Positions 25,466 through 34,567 are shown, numbered from the stretch's first letter. The stretch is 64,000 nucleotides of DNA from Pseudonocardia hierapolitana (GCF_007994075.1 NZ_VIWU01000001.1:6882001-6946000), one strand, 5' to 3'. The notes: generated by a model from the sequence alone, not told the origin. Made by a program: numbers and translations.

Positions 25466-25906
25466 ATGTTCCGTGGATTCGCGACGCTCAACTTCTATGC
25501 CGACGACCTCGCCGCCGCGCGCGACTGGTACGCCGAGCTCTTCGGCGTCGAGGCCTACTACGTCTACCCGCCCGCGCCCGCCGCCCCCGCGTACGTCGAG
25601 TTCCGCATCGGCGACGACGAGGACGAGATCGGTTTCATCGACCGCCGCTACGCCCCGCCCGGCGACGCCGGGTCGCCCGGGGGCGCGGTCATGCACTGGC
25701 ACGTCGACGACCTGCGGGGCACCGTCGAGCGGCTGCTCGCGATGGGTGCCACCGAGCACCGGCCGATCATCGAGCACGGCGACGGCTCCGGTTTCACCAC
25801 GGCCTCGGTGATCGACCCGTTCGGCAACGTGCTCGGCGTGATGCACAACCCGCACTACCTCGACATTCTCGCTGCCCGCGAGCGTGCCGCGGCATTGCCG
25901 TCATGA
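25466..25906 (+). CDS. VOC-family (glyoxalase/dioxygenase fold) protein
   Basis: 146 residues with a single pair of beta-alpha-beta-beta-beta modules: MFRGFATLNFYADDLAAARDWYAELFGVEAYYV and VMHWHVDDLRGTVERLLAMGA, ending DPFGNVLGVMHNPHY. Family members coordinate a metal with His/Glu. The ATG has GGGAGAG upstream. Its stop overlaps the YdeI-like gene start, so the two are co-expressed. Function (glyoxalase, resistance protein or dioxygenase) cannot be read from the sequence. Confidence 0.85.
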   Translation: MFRGFATLNFYADDLAAARDWYAELFGVEAYYVYPPAPAAPAYVEFRIGDDEDEIGFIDRRYAPPGDAGSPGGAVMHWHVDDLRGTVERLLAMGATEHRPIIEHGDGSGFTTASVIDPFGNVLGVMHNPHYLDILAARERAAALPS

Positions 25907-26502
25907 ACGCCCCGGACGTCGTCGAGCCGGCCACGCGCGAGCAGTGGCGCGAGTGGCTGCGGGCGAACGCGGCGTCGGCGGCGGAGGTCTGGCTCGTCAT
26001 CCCGCACGCCGGCAGCGGCCGCCCGGGCATCAGCCACCGGCAGGCGATCGAGGAGGCGCTCTGCTTCGGCTGGATCGACAGCATGGCCCGCCGGCACGAC
26101 GACTCGTCCTGGCGGCAGCGGTTCAGCCCGCGACGGCCCACCGCCAACTGGAGCAAGATCAACCGTGAGCTGGTCGAACAGCTCACCGCGCAGGGCCGGA
26201 TGACGGCGGCCGGGCAGGCCGCGGTCGACCTTGCGAAGCGGACCGGCACCTGGTCGGCGCTCGCCGACGCACAGGACGGGGTCGTGCCCGACGACCTGCG
26301 GTCCGCGCTCGACGCCGACCCGGCGGCAGCGGCCGGTTTCGCCGCGCTGTCGCCGTCGGTACGTCGCGCGGCACTGGAGTCGATCGCCCGGGCGGTGCGG
26401 CCGCCGACCCGGCAGCGGCGGATCGCCGCGATCGTCGCCCGGGCTGCCGGCGCCGGCTCGCCGACGCGGGCGGCCGCCGGTTCGGGGCGCACCGGCTCGT
26501 AG
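25903..26502 (+). CDS. YdeI/OmpD-associated family protein
   Basis: 199 residues with the family blocks TREQWREWLRANAASAAEVWLVI, ISHRQAIEEALCFGWIDSMARR and RFSPRRPTANWSKINRELVEQLTAQGRMTAAGQAAVD. Bacterial homologues are loosely linked to stress or bacteriocin resistance, without a known activity. The ATG overlaps the VOC stop by 4 bases. The C-terminal ~30 residues are Ala/Arg/Gly-rich and probably disordered. Confidence 0.83.
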   Translation: MNAPDVVEPATREQWREWLRANAASAAEVWLVIPHAGSGRPGISHRQAIEEALCFGWIDSMARRHDDSSWRQRFSPRRPTANWSKINRELVEQLTAQGRMTAAGQAAVDLAKRTGTWSALADAQDGVVPDDLRSALDADPAAAAGFAALSPSVRRAALESIARAVRPPTRQRRIAAIVARAAGAGSPTRAAAGSGRTGS

Positions 26503-26617
26503 ACGCCGCGTCGCGTCCCAGGAGTCAGCTCAGCGTGTTCGAGCCGGTGCCGTGCGGTATCACCGGCCCGGCACCCACCTCTTCGTGTCGGATCGCCGAT
26601 CCGGCTGAGGAGGAACC

Positions 26618-28015
26618 ATGACCGCCGTTCGTCGCAACGTCTGGGCACTGGGCACGGAAGCGGATCCTTGGCACCCGGTGCTTCGCGGTTACGCGCACGC
26701 GATCCGCGCGATGCAACAACGCCCGCTGACGGACCCGCGCAGCTGGCGGTACCAGGCGGCGATCCACGGCATCTCGAACGCGGTGACGCCAGGGGGCGCG
26801 CCATGGAACCAGTGCCAGCACGCGTCCTGGTACTTCCTGCCCTGGCACCGCATGTACCTGTACCGCTTCGAACAGATCGTGCGCTCGTTCCTGCCGTCCG
26901 ACATCGATCCCGACGAGTGGGCCCTGCCGTACTGGGACTACAGCAGCGGAGCGCCGGGCCACGCGTTGCCGCCTGCGTTCCGTACACCGACGGCACCCGA
27001 CGGGTCGACCAACCCGCTGTTCGTGGGGGCCCGGCGGGCTCAGGTGAACAAGGGGAATCCGTTGCCGCCCGGCATCACCGACGTGAGCGCGGCCATGGCC
27101 GAGGACCTGTTCACCCGCCCCGGCATCGGCGGTTCCACCGGGTTCGGTGGCCCGCGCACCGGTTTCGCCCACCAGGGACCGGCGTTCGGCCAGGTGGAGG
27201 CGCAGCCGCACGGTCCGGTGCACGTCTGGGTCGGTGGTGGCGGCGGGCTCATGACGAGCACGAACACCGCTGCCCTCGACCCCATCTTCTGGCTGCACCA
27301 CTGCAACGTCGACCGGTTGTGGGAGGTCTGGCTGAGCGAGGCCGGGCACACCAACCCGACGGCCGCGTCGTGGCGCAACCGGCCCTTCTCACTGCGCGAC
27401 GCGCAGGGGTTCGCGGTGTCGATGCAGGTCGACGACGTGCTCGACCCGGTGGCCCAGCTCGGCTACACCTACGACACGCAGCTGGTTGTCGTGGCGCGGG
27501 AAGGGGCGCCCAGGATGCCTGATCGGGACCGGCCGGTGCTGGTCGGAGCCAATGCAGAACCGCTGGAGCTCGACCGCCGCGGCGGTGAGGTCGAGATCGA
27601 GATCGAGGGTCTGACCGAACGGACGGCCGCAGGCGCCCCGACCGAGCGGATATACCTCGACCTCGCCGACATCGAGGGCGAGACCAACCCCGGCATCGTC
27701 TACGGGGTCTACCTGAACCTGCCCGCCGACGCCACCGAGGTCGCCAGGGAGGATCACCTGGCCGGGGTCGTGGCCTTCTTCGGTGTCGAGCTGACCACCC
27801 CGCAGGGGGCGGCCGCCTCCGACGAGACGGCGCACGCCATGCGCTACAGCTTCGACGTCACCGCGCTGGTCGACCGGCTGCGCGCCGCAGGGACCTGGGC
27901 GCCGGATCGGGTACGGGTGTCGCTGCAGCCGCTGGGTGAGGAGCCCGAGCCGGCGGACGCGTTGGCGGCGCCGCCACCGATCCGCGTCGGCACCTTCGGC
28001 ATCTACCAGGGCTAG
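26618..28015 (+). CDS. Tyrosinase / polyphenol oxidase with C-terminal shielding-type domain
   Basis: 465-residue type 3 dicopper enzyme expected to oxidise phenols or diphenols to quinones. CuA histidines lie in AAIHGIS (~His50), CQHASWYFLPWHRMYLYRFE (~68 and ~77). CuB histidines lie in PHGPVHVWVGG (~204-208) and DPIFWLHHCNVDRLW (~227-231). After ~residue 285 a separate beta-rich domain ends with AMRYSFDVTALVDRLRAAGTW, like the C-terminal KFDV domain of plant polyphenol oxidases, which covers the active site until it is cut off. No signal peptide was seen. Downstream genes encode a membrane protein and a subtilisin. Confidence 0.9.
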   Translation: MTAVRRNVWALGTEADPWHPVLRGYAHAIRAMQQRPLTDPRSWRYQAAIHGISNAVTPGGAPWNQCQHASWYFLPWHRMYLYRFEQIVRSFLPSDIDPDEWALPYWDYSSGAPGHALPPAFRTPTAPDGSTNPLFVGARRAQVNKGNPLPPGITDVSAAMAEDLFTRPGIGGSTGFGGPRTGFAHQGPAFGQVEAQPHGPVHVWVGGGGGLMTSTNTAALDPIFWLHHCNVDRLWEVWLSEAGHTNPTAASWRNRPFSLRDAQGFAVSMQVDDVLDPVAQLGYTYDTQLVVVAREGAPRMPDRDRPVLVGANAEPLELDRRGGEVEIEIEGLTERTAAGAPTERIYLDLADIEGETNPGIVYGVYLNLPADATEVAREDHLAGVVAFFGVELTTPQGAAASDETAHAMRYSFDVTALVDRLRAAGTWAPDRVRVSLQPLGEEPEPADALAAPPPIRVGTFGIYQG

Positions 28016-28024
28016 CGCCCGGTC

Positions 28025-28765
28025 ATGGCCCCGCTGATGGCTGCGGTCACGGCGGCGGTCGGCACCGCGGCAGGACCGCGGCGGGCCCGCCGGCGCAGCG
28101 TGCTGGCCCGCCGGCCCGAGCTCGTTCCGCTCGGGGTGGCCGGGCCGGCCTGGCTGGTCGTGGTGGGTGCGGGTGGCGCCGGTCTGCACTCCCGGCAGGG
28201 GGACGGCCCCGGAGGCGCGGCGGCCATGACCGCGGTCATGGTGATCGCGATGACGGCCCCGTTCGCGGTGCCCGGCGTGCGAACGGCGGTGTTCACGAGC
28301 CTGTGGCGGCTGGCTCGACGGGTCGCCGCCTGCTACACCGGGGCGTTCCTGGCCGCCTGGTTGGCCATCGCGGCCGGCCTCGCCCTGGCGGGCACCGCGC
28401 TGACGTGGGCGATCCCGGCCGAGTCCGCGGGCTGCCTGCTGCTGGTGGCCGCCGCGCTCGCCCAGGCCGATCCCGAACGTCGGCGCTGGCTGGCCGGCTG
28501 CGCGCGGCCTGCCCGGATCCGTCTGCGCGCCGCGCTGCCGGACGCGATCCGCGGCGGGGCGCTGGACGCCGCGCGCTGCGCCCGGCTCTGTGCGCTGCCG
28601 ATGCTCGCGATGCTGGTGCTGCCCGCCGGCATCGCGCTCATGGTGGCCCTGACCGGGCTCTCGCTGGCCGAGCGGATCTTCGAAGGCAGGCGGTGGGGCG
28701 CCATCGCTGCCGGCTACCTGAGCCTGCCCCTCGCCCTCGATCTCACTCCGGCGGCCGGGCACTGA
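28025..28765 (+). CDS. DUF2182-like integral membrane protein
   Basis: 246 residues with about six hydrophobic segments and the Met-rich MTAVMVIAMTAPF helix, the hallmark of DUF2182 proteins, which are putative metal-handling membrane proteins. Further Cys and Met residues (CARLCALPMLAMLVLP) resemble possible copper contacts. It begins 9 bases after the tyrosinase stop, so co-expression with a copper enzyme is very likely. A role in copper supply is inferred. The first ~28 residues are polar and basic; a later start is possible. Confidence 0.72.
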   Translation: MAPLMAAVTAAVGTAAGPRRARRRSVLARRPELVPLGVAGPAWLVVVGAGGAGLHSRQGDGPGGAAAMTAVMVIAMTAPFAVPGVRTAVFTSLWRLARRVAACYTGAFLAAWLAIAAGLALAGTALTWAIPAESAGCLLLVAAALAQADPERRRWLAGCARPARIRLRAALPDAIRGGALDAARCARLCALPMLAMLVLPAGIALMVALTGLSLAERIFEGRRWGAIAAGYLSLPLALDLTPAAGH

Positions 28766-28816
28766 TCGAACTGGCACTGATCGAACCACCGAGGACGGAC
28801 ACACCAGGAGGACGCG

Positions 28817-30055
28817 ATGAGCACGATCGGACAGAACTTGAGTGCGCTGGGTTTCGCGGCGGTGATCGCCGTGGTCGACCGCGAGCAGGCCCGCCCGGAA
28901 CGAGTTCGGCGGCACTTCCAGGTCGAGCCGGCCTCGCAGTTCGCGTCGGCGTCACTCGCCGCGGCGCGGGAAGCCGGTGAGGACGACCCGCAACCGGAAC
29001 CGGCTCGCGTCTACCCGAACCTCGGCATCGTCTACGGCACGGTCGATCGCGGCGGCTACTCGGCTCTCAAGGCCGATCCGGCCGTGACGAGGGTCAACCT
29101 CGCCCCGCAGCTCAGCCCGATCCGCCCGGTCGACGCACCGGTTGCGACGGCCCTGGAGGTCGATCACACCTGGGGCCTGACCGCGATGGGCGTCCCGCAG
29201 CTGTGGGGGCTCGGCCTGACCGGATCCGGCGTGAAGGTCGCGCACCTGGACACCGGGGTGGACGCCTCGCACCCGGCGCTCGAGAAGGCGGTGACGATGT
29301 TCGCCGAGTTCGGGATGGACGGCCGGGAGATCGCCGGCGCGGAACCGCGGGACTCCGACCCGCGGAGCCACCACGGCACCCACACGGCGGCGACCGTCGC
29401 CGGGCGTCCGGTCGACAACCGGCACGTCGGGGTGGCACCCGGCTGCGAGGTGCTCTCCGCCCTGGTGATCGAGGGCGGTGACGTGATCGCGCGAATCCTC
29501 GGTGGTATGGACTGGGCGGTCGGGAACGAGGTGCGCATCCTGTCGATGTCGCTGGGCATCCGCGGTGTCGTCAACGATTTCCTCGGCGTGCTCGACGCGC
29601 TGCTGGACAACCGGGTGCTGCCGGTCATCGCGGTCGGCAACGAGGGGCCGGGGACCAGCCGTTCGCCGGGGAACTATCCGCAGTCGCTCTCCGTCGGCGC
29701 GCACGACAAGGCCTTCGCGGTGGCCGACTTCTCCTCCAGCCAGCGGCTGAACCGGCGCACCCAGCCGCTCGTCCCCGACATCGTCGGGCCCGGGGTCGAC
29801 GTGATCTCGGCCGGACCGCGCGGGGGCTGGCAGTCGTTGTCCGGGACCTCGATGGCCACCCCGCACGTCGCCGGCCTGGCGGCGCTGCTGTTCGAGGCCG
29901 AGCCGGCGGCCACGCCTGCCCAGGTGGAACGCGCGATCTTCCGGTCCGCGCAGCGCGGCGACATGGAGCAGGAGCGGGTCAACCGCGGGGCCGTGCACGG
30001 CGTGCGGGCCCTCGACGCGCTGCGTCGGCAGCGGATCGGCGCCGCCCGGGGGTAG
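28817..30055 (+). CDS. S8 family subtilisin-like serine protease
   Basis: 412 residues. The catalytic triad is visible: Asp in AHLDTGVDASHPAL (~residue 144), His in HHGTHTAATVAG (~187) and Ser in SGTSMATPHVAG (~345), with the oxyanion Asn in AVGNEGPG. The N-terminal ~110 residues look like an internal prodomain (LKADPAVTRVNLAP). There is no signal peptide, so it may work inside the cell or be exported in another way. The ATG has AGGAGG upstream. It lies 51 bases after the DUF2182 gene and is followed by a free-standing prodomain-like protein. Confidence 0.92.
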   Translation: MSTIGQNLSALGFAAVIAVVDREQARPERVRRHFQVEPASQFASASLAAAREAGEDDPQPEPARVYPNLGIVYGTVDRGGYSALKADPAVTRVNLAPQLSPIRPVDAPVATALEVDHTWGLTAMGVPQLWGLGLTGSGVKVAHLDTGVDASHPALEKAVTMFAEFGMDGREIAGAEPRDSDPRSHHGTHTAATVAGRPVDNRHVGVAPGCEVLSALVIEGGDVIARILGGMDWAVGNEVRILSMSLGIRGVVNDFLGVLDALLDNRVLPVIAVGNEGPGTSRSPGNYPQSLSVGAHDKAFAVADFSSSQRLNRRTQPLVPDIVGPGVDVISAGPRGGWQSLSGTSMATPHVAGLAALLFEAEPAATPAQVERAIFRSAQRGDMEQERVNRGAVHGVRALDALRRQRIGAARG

Positions 30056-30087
30056 ATTCGCGCTGGCGAGGGTGAGGAGGCCGGCCG

Positions 30088-30408
30088 GTGCGAGCACGTA
30101 TCGACCCCGAGCTTCAGCGTCAGCTCGATGCGGCGGGGAAGGCGGGCGAGCCGGTCCGGGTCGTGGTGCAGGTCCACCGCACCGCAGGCCGGCCGACGGA
30201 ACCGGCCGAGAGCGAGGCGCAGATCCACGCGGCCGTGGAGCGCGCCTCGGCCGCGACCGGTGAACGGCCCGACGACGTGCACGTGCTGGGCCGGATGGCA
30301 GTCGCCTACGTGAGCGGGTCCGAGACGTTCGTCCGGGAGCTCATCGAGCAACCCGAGGTGACCTCGGCCGTCGCCAACGAGACGACGAGCGGATCCGAGG
30401 CCGACTGA
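30088..30408 (+). CDS. Small I9-like prodomain/protease-inhibitor-type protein
   Basis: 106 residues, GTG start. The order of elements matches the inhibitor I9 (subtilisin propeptide) fold: PVRVVVQVHR strand, a helix (ESEAQIHAAVERASA), then HVLGRMAVAYVSGSETFVRELIEQPEVTSAVANE, with the typical final pattern of a helix, a -P-x-V-x-x-V strand and an acidic tail. A similar block exists in the prodomain of the neighbouring subtilisin. It may fold or inhibit that protease in trans. The assignment is by pattern only. Confidence 0.55.
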   Translation: MRARIDPELQRQLDAAGKAGEPVRVVVQVHRTAGRPTEPAESEAQIHAAVERASAATGERPDDVHVLGRMAVAYVSGSETFVRELIEQPEVTSAVANETTSGSEAD

Positions 30409-30428
30409 CGACGGCGCGGGTGCTACGG

Positions 30429-31178
30429 TCAGCGCCGCAGCAGGCGCGCCACCTCCGTCCGGAGGCGGACGAACTCGGACGCCGCGCGGGTGCCGATCTG
30501 GTCGCGGTCGGCGGGCAGATCCACCTCCAGCACGGCGGCCACCGTCGCCGGTGCGGGCGAGAGCACGACCACCCGGTCCGCCAGGTAGACGGCCTCGTCG
30601 ATGTCGTGGGTGACGAGCAGGGCGGTCATCCCGTACTCGGTCCGGACGCGCAGGAGCAGATCCTCCAGGTCGGCCCGGGTCTGCGCGTCCACGGAGGCGA
30701 ACGGCTCGTCCAGGAGCATCAGCGCGGGCCGGTGGGCGAGGGCGCGCGCGATCGCCACCCGCTGCTGCATGCCGCCGGAGAGCTGCCGGGGATGGCGCCC
30801 GCCCTGCCCGTCGAGCCCGACCTGCTTCAGCGCCTCCTCCGCCCGGCCCCGCCGCTCGGCGCGATCGATCCGCCCGCGCAGTGGCAGCTCGACGTTGCCG
30901 CGCACCGACAGCCACGGGTAGAGCGAGCGGCTGTAGTCCTGGAACACCATCGCCAGCCGGGGGACGACACCCCGCACCGGCTCACCGTCGAGGCGCACCT
31001 CGCCGGAGGTGGGGGTGAGCAGGCCGGCCACGGCGCGCAGCAGCGTCGACTTCCCGCAGCCCGACGGCCCGACGATGCACACCAGTTCGCCGGGCCCGGC
31101 GTCGAGCGAGACGTCGTGGAGGGCCGGGCCCGACCCGTAGCGGTGGCCGAGACCCGACACGTCGAGCGCGACGGACAT
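30429..31178 (-). CDS. ABC transporter ATPase, nitrate/sulfonate/taurine type
   Basis: 249 residues: Walker A GPSGCGKST, Q-loop FQDYSRSLYPWLSV, signature [15 protein letters not shown], Walker B ALMLLDEPF and H-loop VTHDIDEAVYLADRV. This is the SsuB/TauB subgroup. The ATG at 31178 is preceded by GAGAGGG at 8 bases and was preferred over the GTG at 31184. It is the last gene of a four-gene importer operon and convergent with the I9-like gene. Confidence 0.92.
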   Translation of the reverse strand: MSVALDVSGLGHRYGSGPALHDVSLDAGPGELVCIVGPSGCGKSTLLRAVAGLLTPTSGEVRLDGEPVRGVVPRLAMVFQDYSRSLYPWLSVRGNVELPLRGRIDRAERRGRAEEALKQVGLDGQGGRHPRQLSGGMQQRVAIARALAHRPALMLLDEPFASVDAQTRADLEDLLLRVRTEYGMTALLVTHDIDEAVYLADRVVVLSPAPATVAAVLEVDLPADRDQIGTRAASEFVRLRTEVARLLRR

Positions 31179-31180
31179 CC

Positions 31181-31930
31181 TCACGACCCTCTCTGCTGCC
31201 AGTGCAGCACCCGGGACTCGACGGCCACGAGGCCCGAGTTGAACGCGTAGCCGAGCACGCCGAGCAGCACGACGACGGTCCACATCGTCAGGAAGTCGAA
31301 CCGGCGCTGCGCGAGCGCCAGCTGGAAGCCCAGCCCGTTGGTCGCCCCGACGAGCTCCGAGATCACCATGAGGATCAGCGCGAGCGACAGGCTCACCCGC
31401 AGCCCGGCCATCACCTTGGGCGCCGCAGCCGGCAGGACGACCCGGAGCCACCACTCGGTGGGGCGCAGCCGGAGCACCCGCGCCGTCTCCACCTGGACGG
31501 GGTGCACCGACGTCGCGCCGTCGATGCTGCTGAGCAGCACCGGCCAGATCACGCCGACGACGATCGTGGCGAGCTGCATGGGGGTTCCGAGGTCGAACAG
31601 CACGAGGAACAGCGGCACGAGCAACGGCGGCGGGACCGCTCGCACGAACGCGAAGAGCGGGCTCAGGTACTGCAGGACGACGCCGGAGCGTCCCAGTGCG
31701 AGGCCGGCGACCACGCCGAACACCGCGGCGATCGCCCAGCCCGCGAGCATCCGTCCGACGCCGGGGAGGATGTGGGCGACGGCGAGGTCGGAGTGCCACA
31801 GCTTCTCCCACAGGGCCACGGCGATCGCCGACGGAGGCGGGAAGAACGGACTGTCGCCTGCCCGGGCGGCGGGCTCCCACAGCGCGACCGCCACCACGAG
31901 GACCGCCCAGCGGTGGAGCAGGGCCCTCAC
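31181..31930 (-). CDS. ABC importer permease (SsuC/TauC type), second permease
   Basis: 249 residues with about six membrane segments and the BPD_transp_1 EAA-like loop (ETARVLRLRPTEWWLRVVLPAAAPKVMAGLRVSLSLALILMV) that contacts the ATPase. The GTG overlaps the upstream permease stop by GTGA. Unlike classic ssuABC, which uses one permease as a homodimer, this operon has two diverged permeases, so a heterodimer is expected. Confidence 0.9.
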   Translation of the reverse strand: MRALLHRWAVLVVAVALWEPAARAGDSPFFPPPSAIAVALWEKLWHSDLAVAHILPGVGRMLAGWAIAAVFGVVAGLALGRSGVVLQYLSPLFAFVRAVPPPLLVPLFLVLFDLGTPMQLATIVVGVIWPVLLSSIDGATSVHPVQVETARVLRLRPTEWWLRVVLPAAAPKVMAGLRVSLSLALILMVISELVGATNGLGFQLALAQRRFDFLTMWTVVVLLGVLGYAFNSGLVAVESRVLHWQQRGS

Positions 31931-32694
31931 CGCTCCGCCTCCCCGGCGTCCCAGCCGAAGAAGCGCCGGTGCACCAGCTCGAGCCCCGCGTTGACGGCGC
32001 AGCCGACCAGCCCGACGGTGAGCGTGCCGGCCAGGACGAGGTCCATCCGGCCGCCGCCACTGCCGACGACGAAGACGAACTGGCCGATGCCGCCGGTCCC
32101 GGCGCCGAGCAGCTCGCTGCTGACGACGAGGATGAGCGCGACGGCCGCCGAGACCCGCAGCGCGGTCATGACGAACGGCGCGGCGTGCGGCAGCGCCACC
32201 GTGAACAGCCGCCGGTGGGTCGAGAGCCCGAAGGCGCGGGCGGTGTCGGTCTGCACCGGGTCGATCTCGCCCATGGCGTAGCTCGTCGTGAGCAGCAGCG
32301 GCCACACCGCCGCGTACGCGGCGAGGGTGACGGTGGTGTCCGGGCCGCGTCCGAGCACGACGACCACCAGGGGGATGAGCGCCACCGACGGCACCGGCCG
32401 GAGGAACTCGACCAGCGACCGCGTGGCCGTGCGAACCGGGGCGAAGCTCCCGAGCACGAGCCCGGACGGCACCGCGAGCAGCACCGCCAGCGCCACCGCC
32501 GCCGCCCACGAGCCGAGCGTGACCAGGACGTCGGCGAGGAAACCGGGGTCGGTGAGCAGGCCCGCCAGTGCTGTGAGCACCGTCGACGCAGGCGGGAACA
32601 GCTCGGCGCGCACGGCGCCGGAGCGGCCGAACGCCTCCCACGCCAGCAGGAACGCGACCACACCGACCAGGCCGCGGACCGCGATCGGGGTCAC
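31927..32694 (-). CDS. ABC importer permease (SsuC/TauC type), first permease
   Basis: 255 residues, about six membrane segments. The coupling loop is TARAFGLSTHRRLFTVALPHAAPFVMTALRVSAAVALILVV. Sequence similarity to the second permease is moderate, consistent with an old duplication. The GTG start overlaps the binding-protein stop (GTGA). Typical substrates of this class are alkanesulfonates, taurine, nitrate or small aromatic/pyrimidine compounds. Confidence 0.9.
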   Translation of the reverse strand: MTPIAVRGLVGVVAFLLAWEAFGRSGAVRAELFPPASTVLTALAGLLTDPGFLADVLVTLGSWAAAVALAVLLAVPSGLVLGSFAPVRTATRSLVEFLRPVPSVALIPLVVVVLGRGPDTTVTLAAYAAVWPLLLTTSYAMGEIDPVQTDTARAFGLSTHRRLFTVALPHAAPFVMTALRVSAAVALILVVSSELLGAGTGGIGQFVFVVGSGGGRMDLVLAGTLTVGLVGCAVNAGLELVHRRFFGWDAGEAER

Positions 32695-33659
32695 GCCGCG
32701 AGGACCAGCTCGTTCACGTCGACCGGCCGGGGGAGCGCGCCGAACCGGAGCATCAGGTCCGCGACGCGCTGGATCTGCGCGGCGTCCGTGGTGGTCGGGT
32801 AGGCGCTCGCGCTGATCCGGGTTGCCGTCTCCGGCTTGATCCCGGCCGAGGACACGAGCAACGGTTCGAGCACCGCGCGGTCGGCGCACCGTCGTTGGGC
32901 CTCCACCAGCGCGTCCCGGAACGCCTGAACCGTGTCGGGGTTCTCCTCCGCGAACCTGCTCGTGACCACGTAGCCGTCGATGGGGAGGCCGGCCGTCGGG
33001 CCCGAGCACGGGTCCAGGACCGTCCGGACGGCGAGCGTGCGCCGCGCCTCCGAGAGGAAGGGCTCGGGGAGGAACGCGGCCTCCACCCGGCCGCCCGCGA
33101 GGGCGTTCGCCATGTCGGGGAACGGGATCTCGACGAAGGTCAGCCGGTCCGCCGGCACGCCCTCGGCGGCGGCCACCGCGCTGACGGTCAACCCGCCGAC
33201 GTTGTTGAGCGCGTTCACGCCGATCGTGCGACCCGCGAGGTCCGTGGGCCGCTGGATGGCCGAGCCGGGCAGGGTCACCACCGAGAAGTTGTCCGGCCGG
33301 GCCCTGCTGGCCTCGGCGATGATCACGACGTCGAGGTTCTTCGACCGGGCCGCGATCGTCGAGACGTGGTTGCCGAACAGCACGTCGAGGTCGCCGGCCA
33401 CGAGTGCGGGGAGCGCGACCGCGCCGCTCTGCACCCGCTCCGGCCGCACCGCGAGCCCGCCCGCCGCGAACAGGCCCTGCTCGGCGGCCAGCGTCAGCGG
33501 CGCCGCCCCGACGATCGGGAGCACACCGACGCGGACCTCGGTCGGCCCGGCCGCGGCGCCGCTGTCGCCGCCGCCGCAGGCCCCGAGGACGGGAACTGTC
33601 GACAGCAGCCCCATCGCCGTGAGGAACCGTCTCCGGTCGAGTGTCGTGACGCCGTCCAA
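32691..33659 (-). CDS. ABC substrate-binding lipoprotein (SsuA/TauA/NMT1-like)
   Basis: 322 residues. The N-terminus LDRRRFLTAMGLLSTVPVLGACGGG combines a Tat-like RRRFL motif with a lipobox LGAC, so it is likely a Tat-exported lipoprotein held at the outer membrane face. The mature part has the NMT1/SsuA fold (VGVLPIVGAAPLTLAAEQGLF, GRTIGVNALNNVGG, AAFLPEPFLSEAR). Ligand is not deducible; no sulfonate or nitrate enzymes are adjacent. First gene of the importer operon. Confidence 0.9.
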   Translation of the reverse strand: MDGVTTLDRRRFLTAMGLLSTVPVLGACGGGDSGAAAGPTEVRVGVLPIVGAAPLTLAAEQGLFAAGGLAVRPERVQSGAVALPALVAGDLDVLFGNHVSTIAARSKNLDVVIIAEASRARPDNFSVVTLPGSAIQRPTDLAGRTIGVNALNNVGGLTVSAVAAAEGVPADRLTFVEIPFPDMANALAGGRVEAAFLPEPFLSEARRTLAVRTVLDPCSGPTAGLPIDGYVVTSRFAEENPDTVQAFRDALVEAQRRCADRAVLEPLLVSSAGIKPETATRISASAYPTTTDAAQIQRVADLMLRFGALPRPVDVNELVLAA

Positions 33660-33757
33660 TTCCGTCCCCCCGGGTGTGCTCGCATGCCGAGCCGAACCTC
33701 GGGCAGCACCCCGCTCAGGTCGAGGTCATCGACCGGCCACTCAGCGGACACCGGTCC

Positions 33758-34543
33758 TCACGCGATGACCGAGGCGTCCCGCCGGGCCGCCCTGATCCCC
33801 GCGGCGGCACGGATGGCCACCTCGCCCAGCTCGGCGAACCGCTCGGGTGTGACCCGGTCGCGCGGGCCCCAGACGGACAGCACCGCGAGGGGGCGGCTGT
33901 TGCGGTCGAGCACCGGCGCCGACACCCCGTACAGCGACGACTCCAGCTCGCCCGCGCACACGCCGTAGCCGCGAGCGCGGGTGGCGGCGAGCTCGGCGGT
34001 GAGCGCCTCCGGGTCGGTGATCGTGGTGTCGGTGAACCGGGTCAGCGGACCGGCGAGCACCCGGCGCACCTGCGTCCCGGGCAGGAACGCGAGCAGCGCC
34101 TTGCCCGTGGAGGTGGCGTGCAGTGGCACGGAGCGGCCGAGCCAGCTCGCGGTGAGCACCGCCGTCGGCGTCACCTCGTCGAGATAGGTCAGCCCGCCCA
34201 TGCCGGGCACGGCCAGCGACGCGGTCTCGCCGGTCTGCTCGCACATCCGCTCGAGGATCGGGTGGGCCGCGGCGATCAACGCGTCCGGGCCGGCCGCGTT
34301 GCCGAGCTCCATCGTGGTGAGCCCGATCGAGTAGCGGCCGGTCGACTCGTCCACCGTCACCAGCCCGCGTACCTGCAGGGTCTTGAGCAGCCGCCACGCC
34401 GTGGCGCGGTTGAGCCCGCACGCCCGCGCCAGCGCGGGGGCGGTGGCCGCTTCGGGCTGCGCGCAGGCCACGGCCAGGAGAAGATCCACAGCGCGGTCGA
34501 CCGACTGGATCCGGACGGACGCCGCGGGCTCACGTGTTGCCAC
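33758..34543 (-). CDS. IclR-family transcriptional regulator
   Basis: 261 residues. An N-terminal winged helix (SVDRAVDLLLAVACAQPEAATAPALARACGLNRATAWRLLKTLQVRGLV) is followed by the IclR effector domain (GETASLAVPGMGGLTYLDEV, LHATSTGKALLAFLP, YGVSAPVLDRNSRPLAVLSVWGP). It diverges from the transporter/BKACE/carnitine dehydrogenase operon and is its likely regulator. The 79-base gap contains a symmetrical operator over the operon promoter. Confidence 0.92.
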   Translation of the reverse strand: MATREPAASVRIQSVDRAVDLLLAVACAQPEAATAPALARACGLNRATAWRLLKTLQVRGLVTVDESTGRYSIGLTTMELGNAAGPDALIAAAHPILERMCEQTGETASLAVPGMGGLTYLDEVTPTAVLTASWLGRSVPLHATSTGKALLAFLPGTQVRRVLAGPLTRFTDTTITDPEALTAELAATRARGYGVCAGELESSLYGVSAPVLDRNSRPLAVLSVWGPRDRVTPERFAELGEVAIRAAAGIRAARRDASVIA

Positions 34544-34567
34544 GACGCAACATCCTCATCACCTGCA

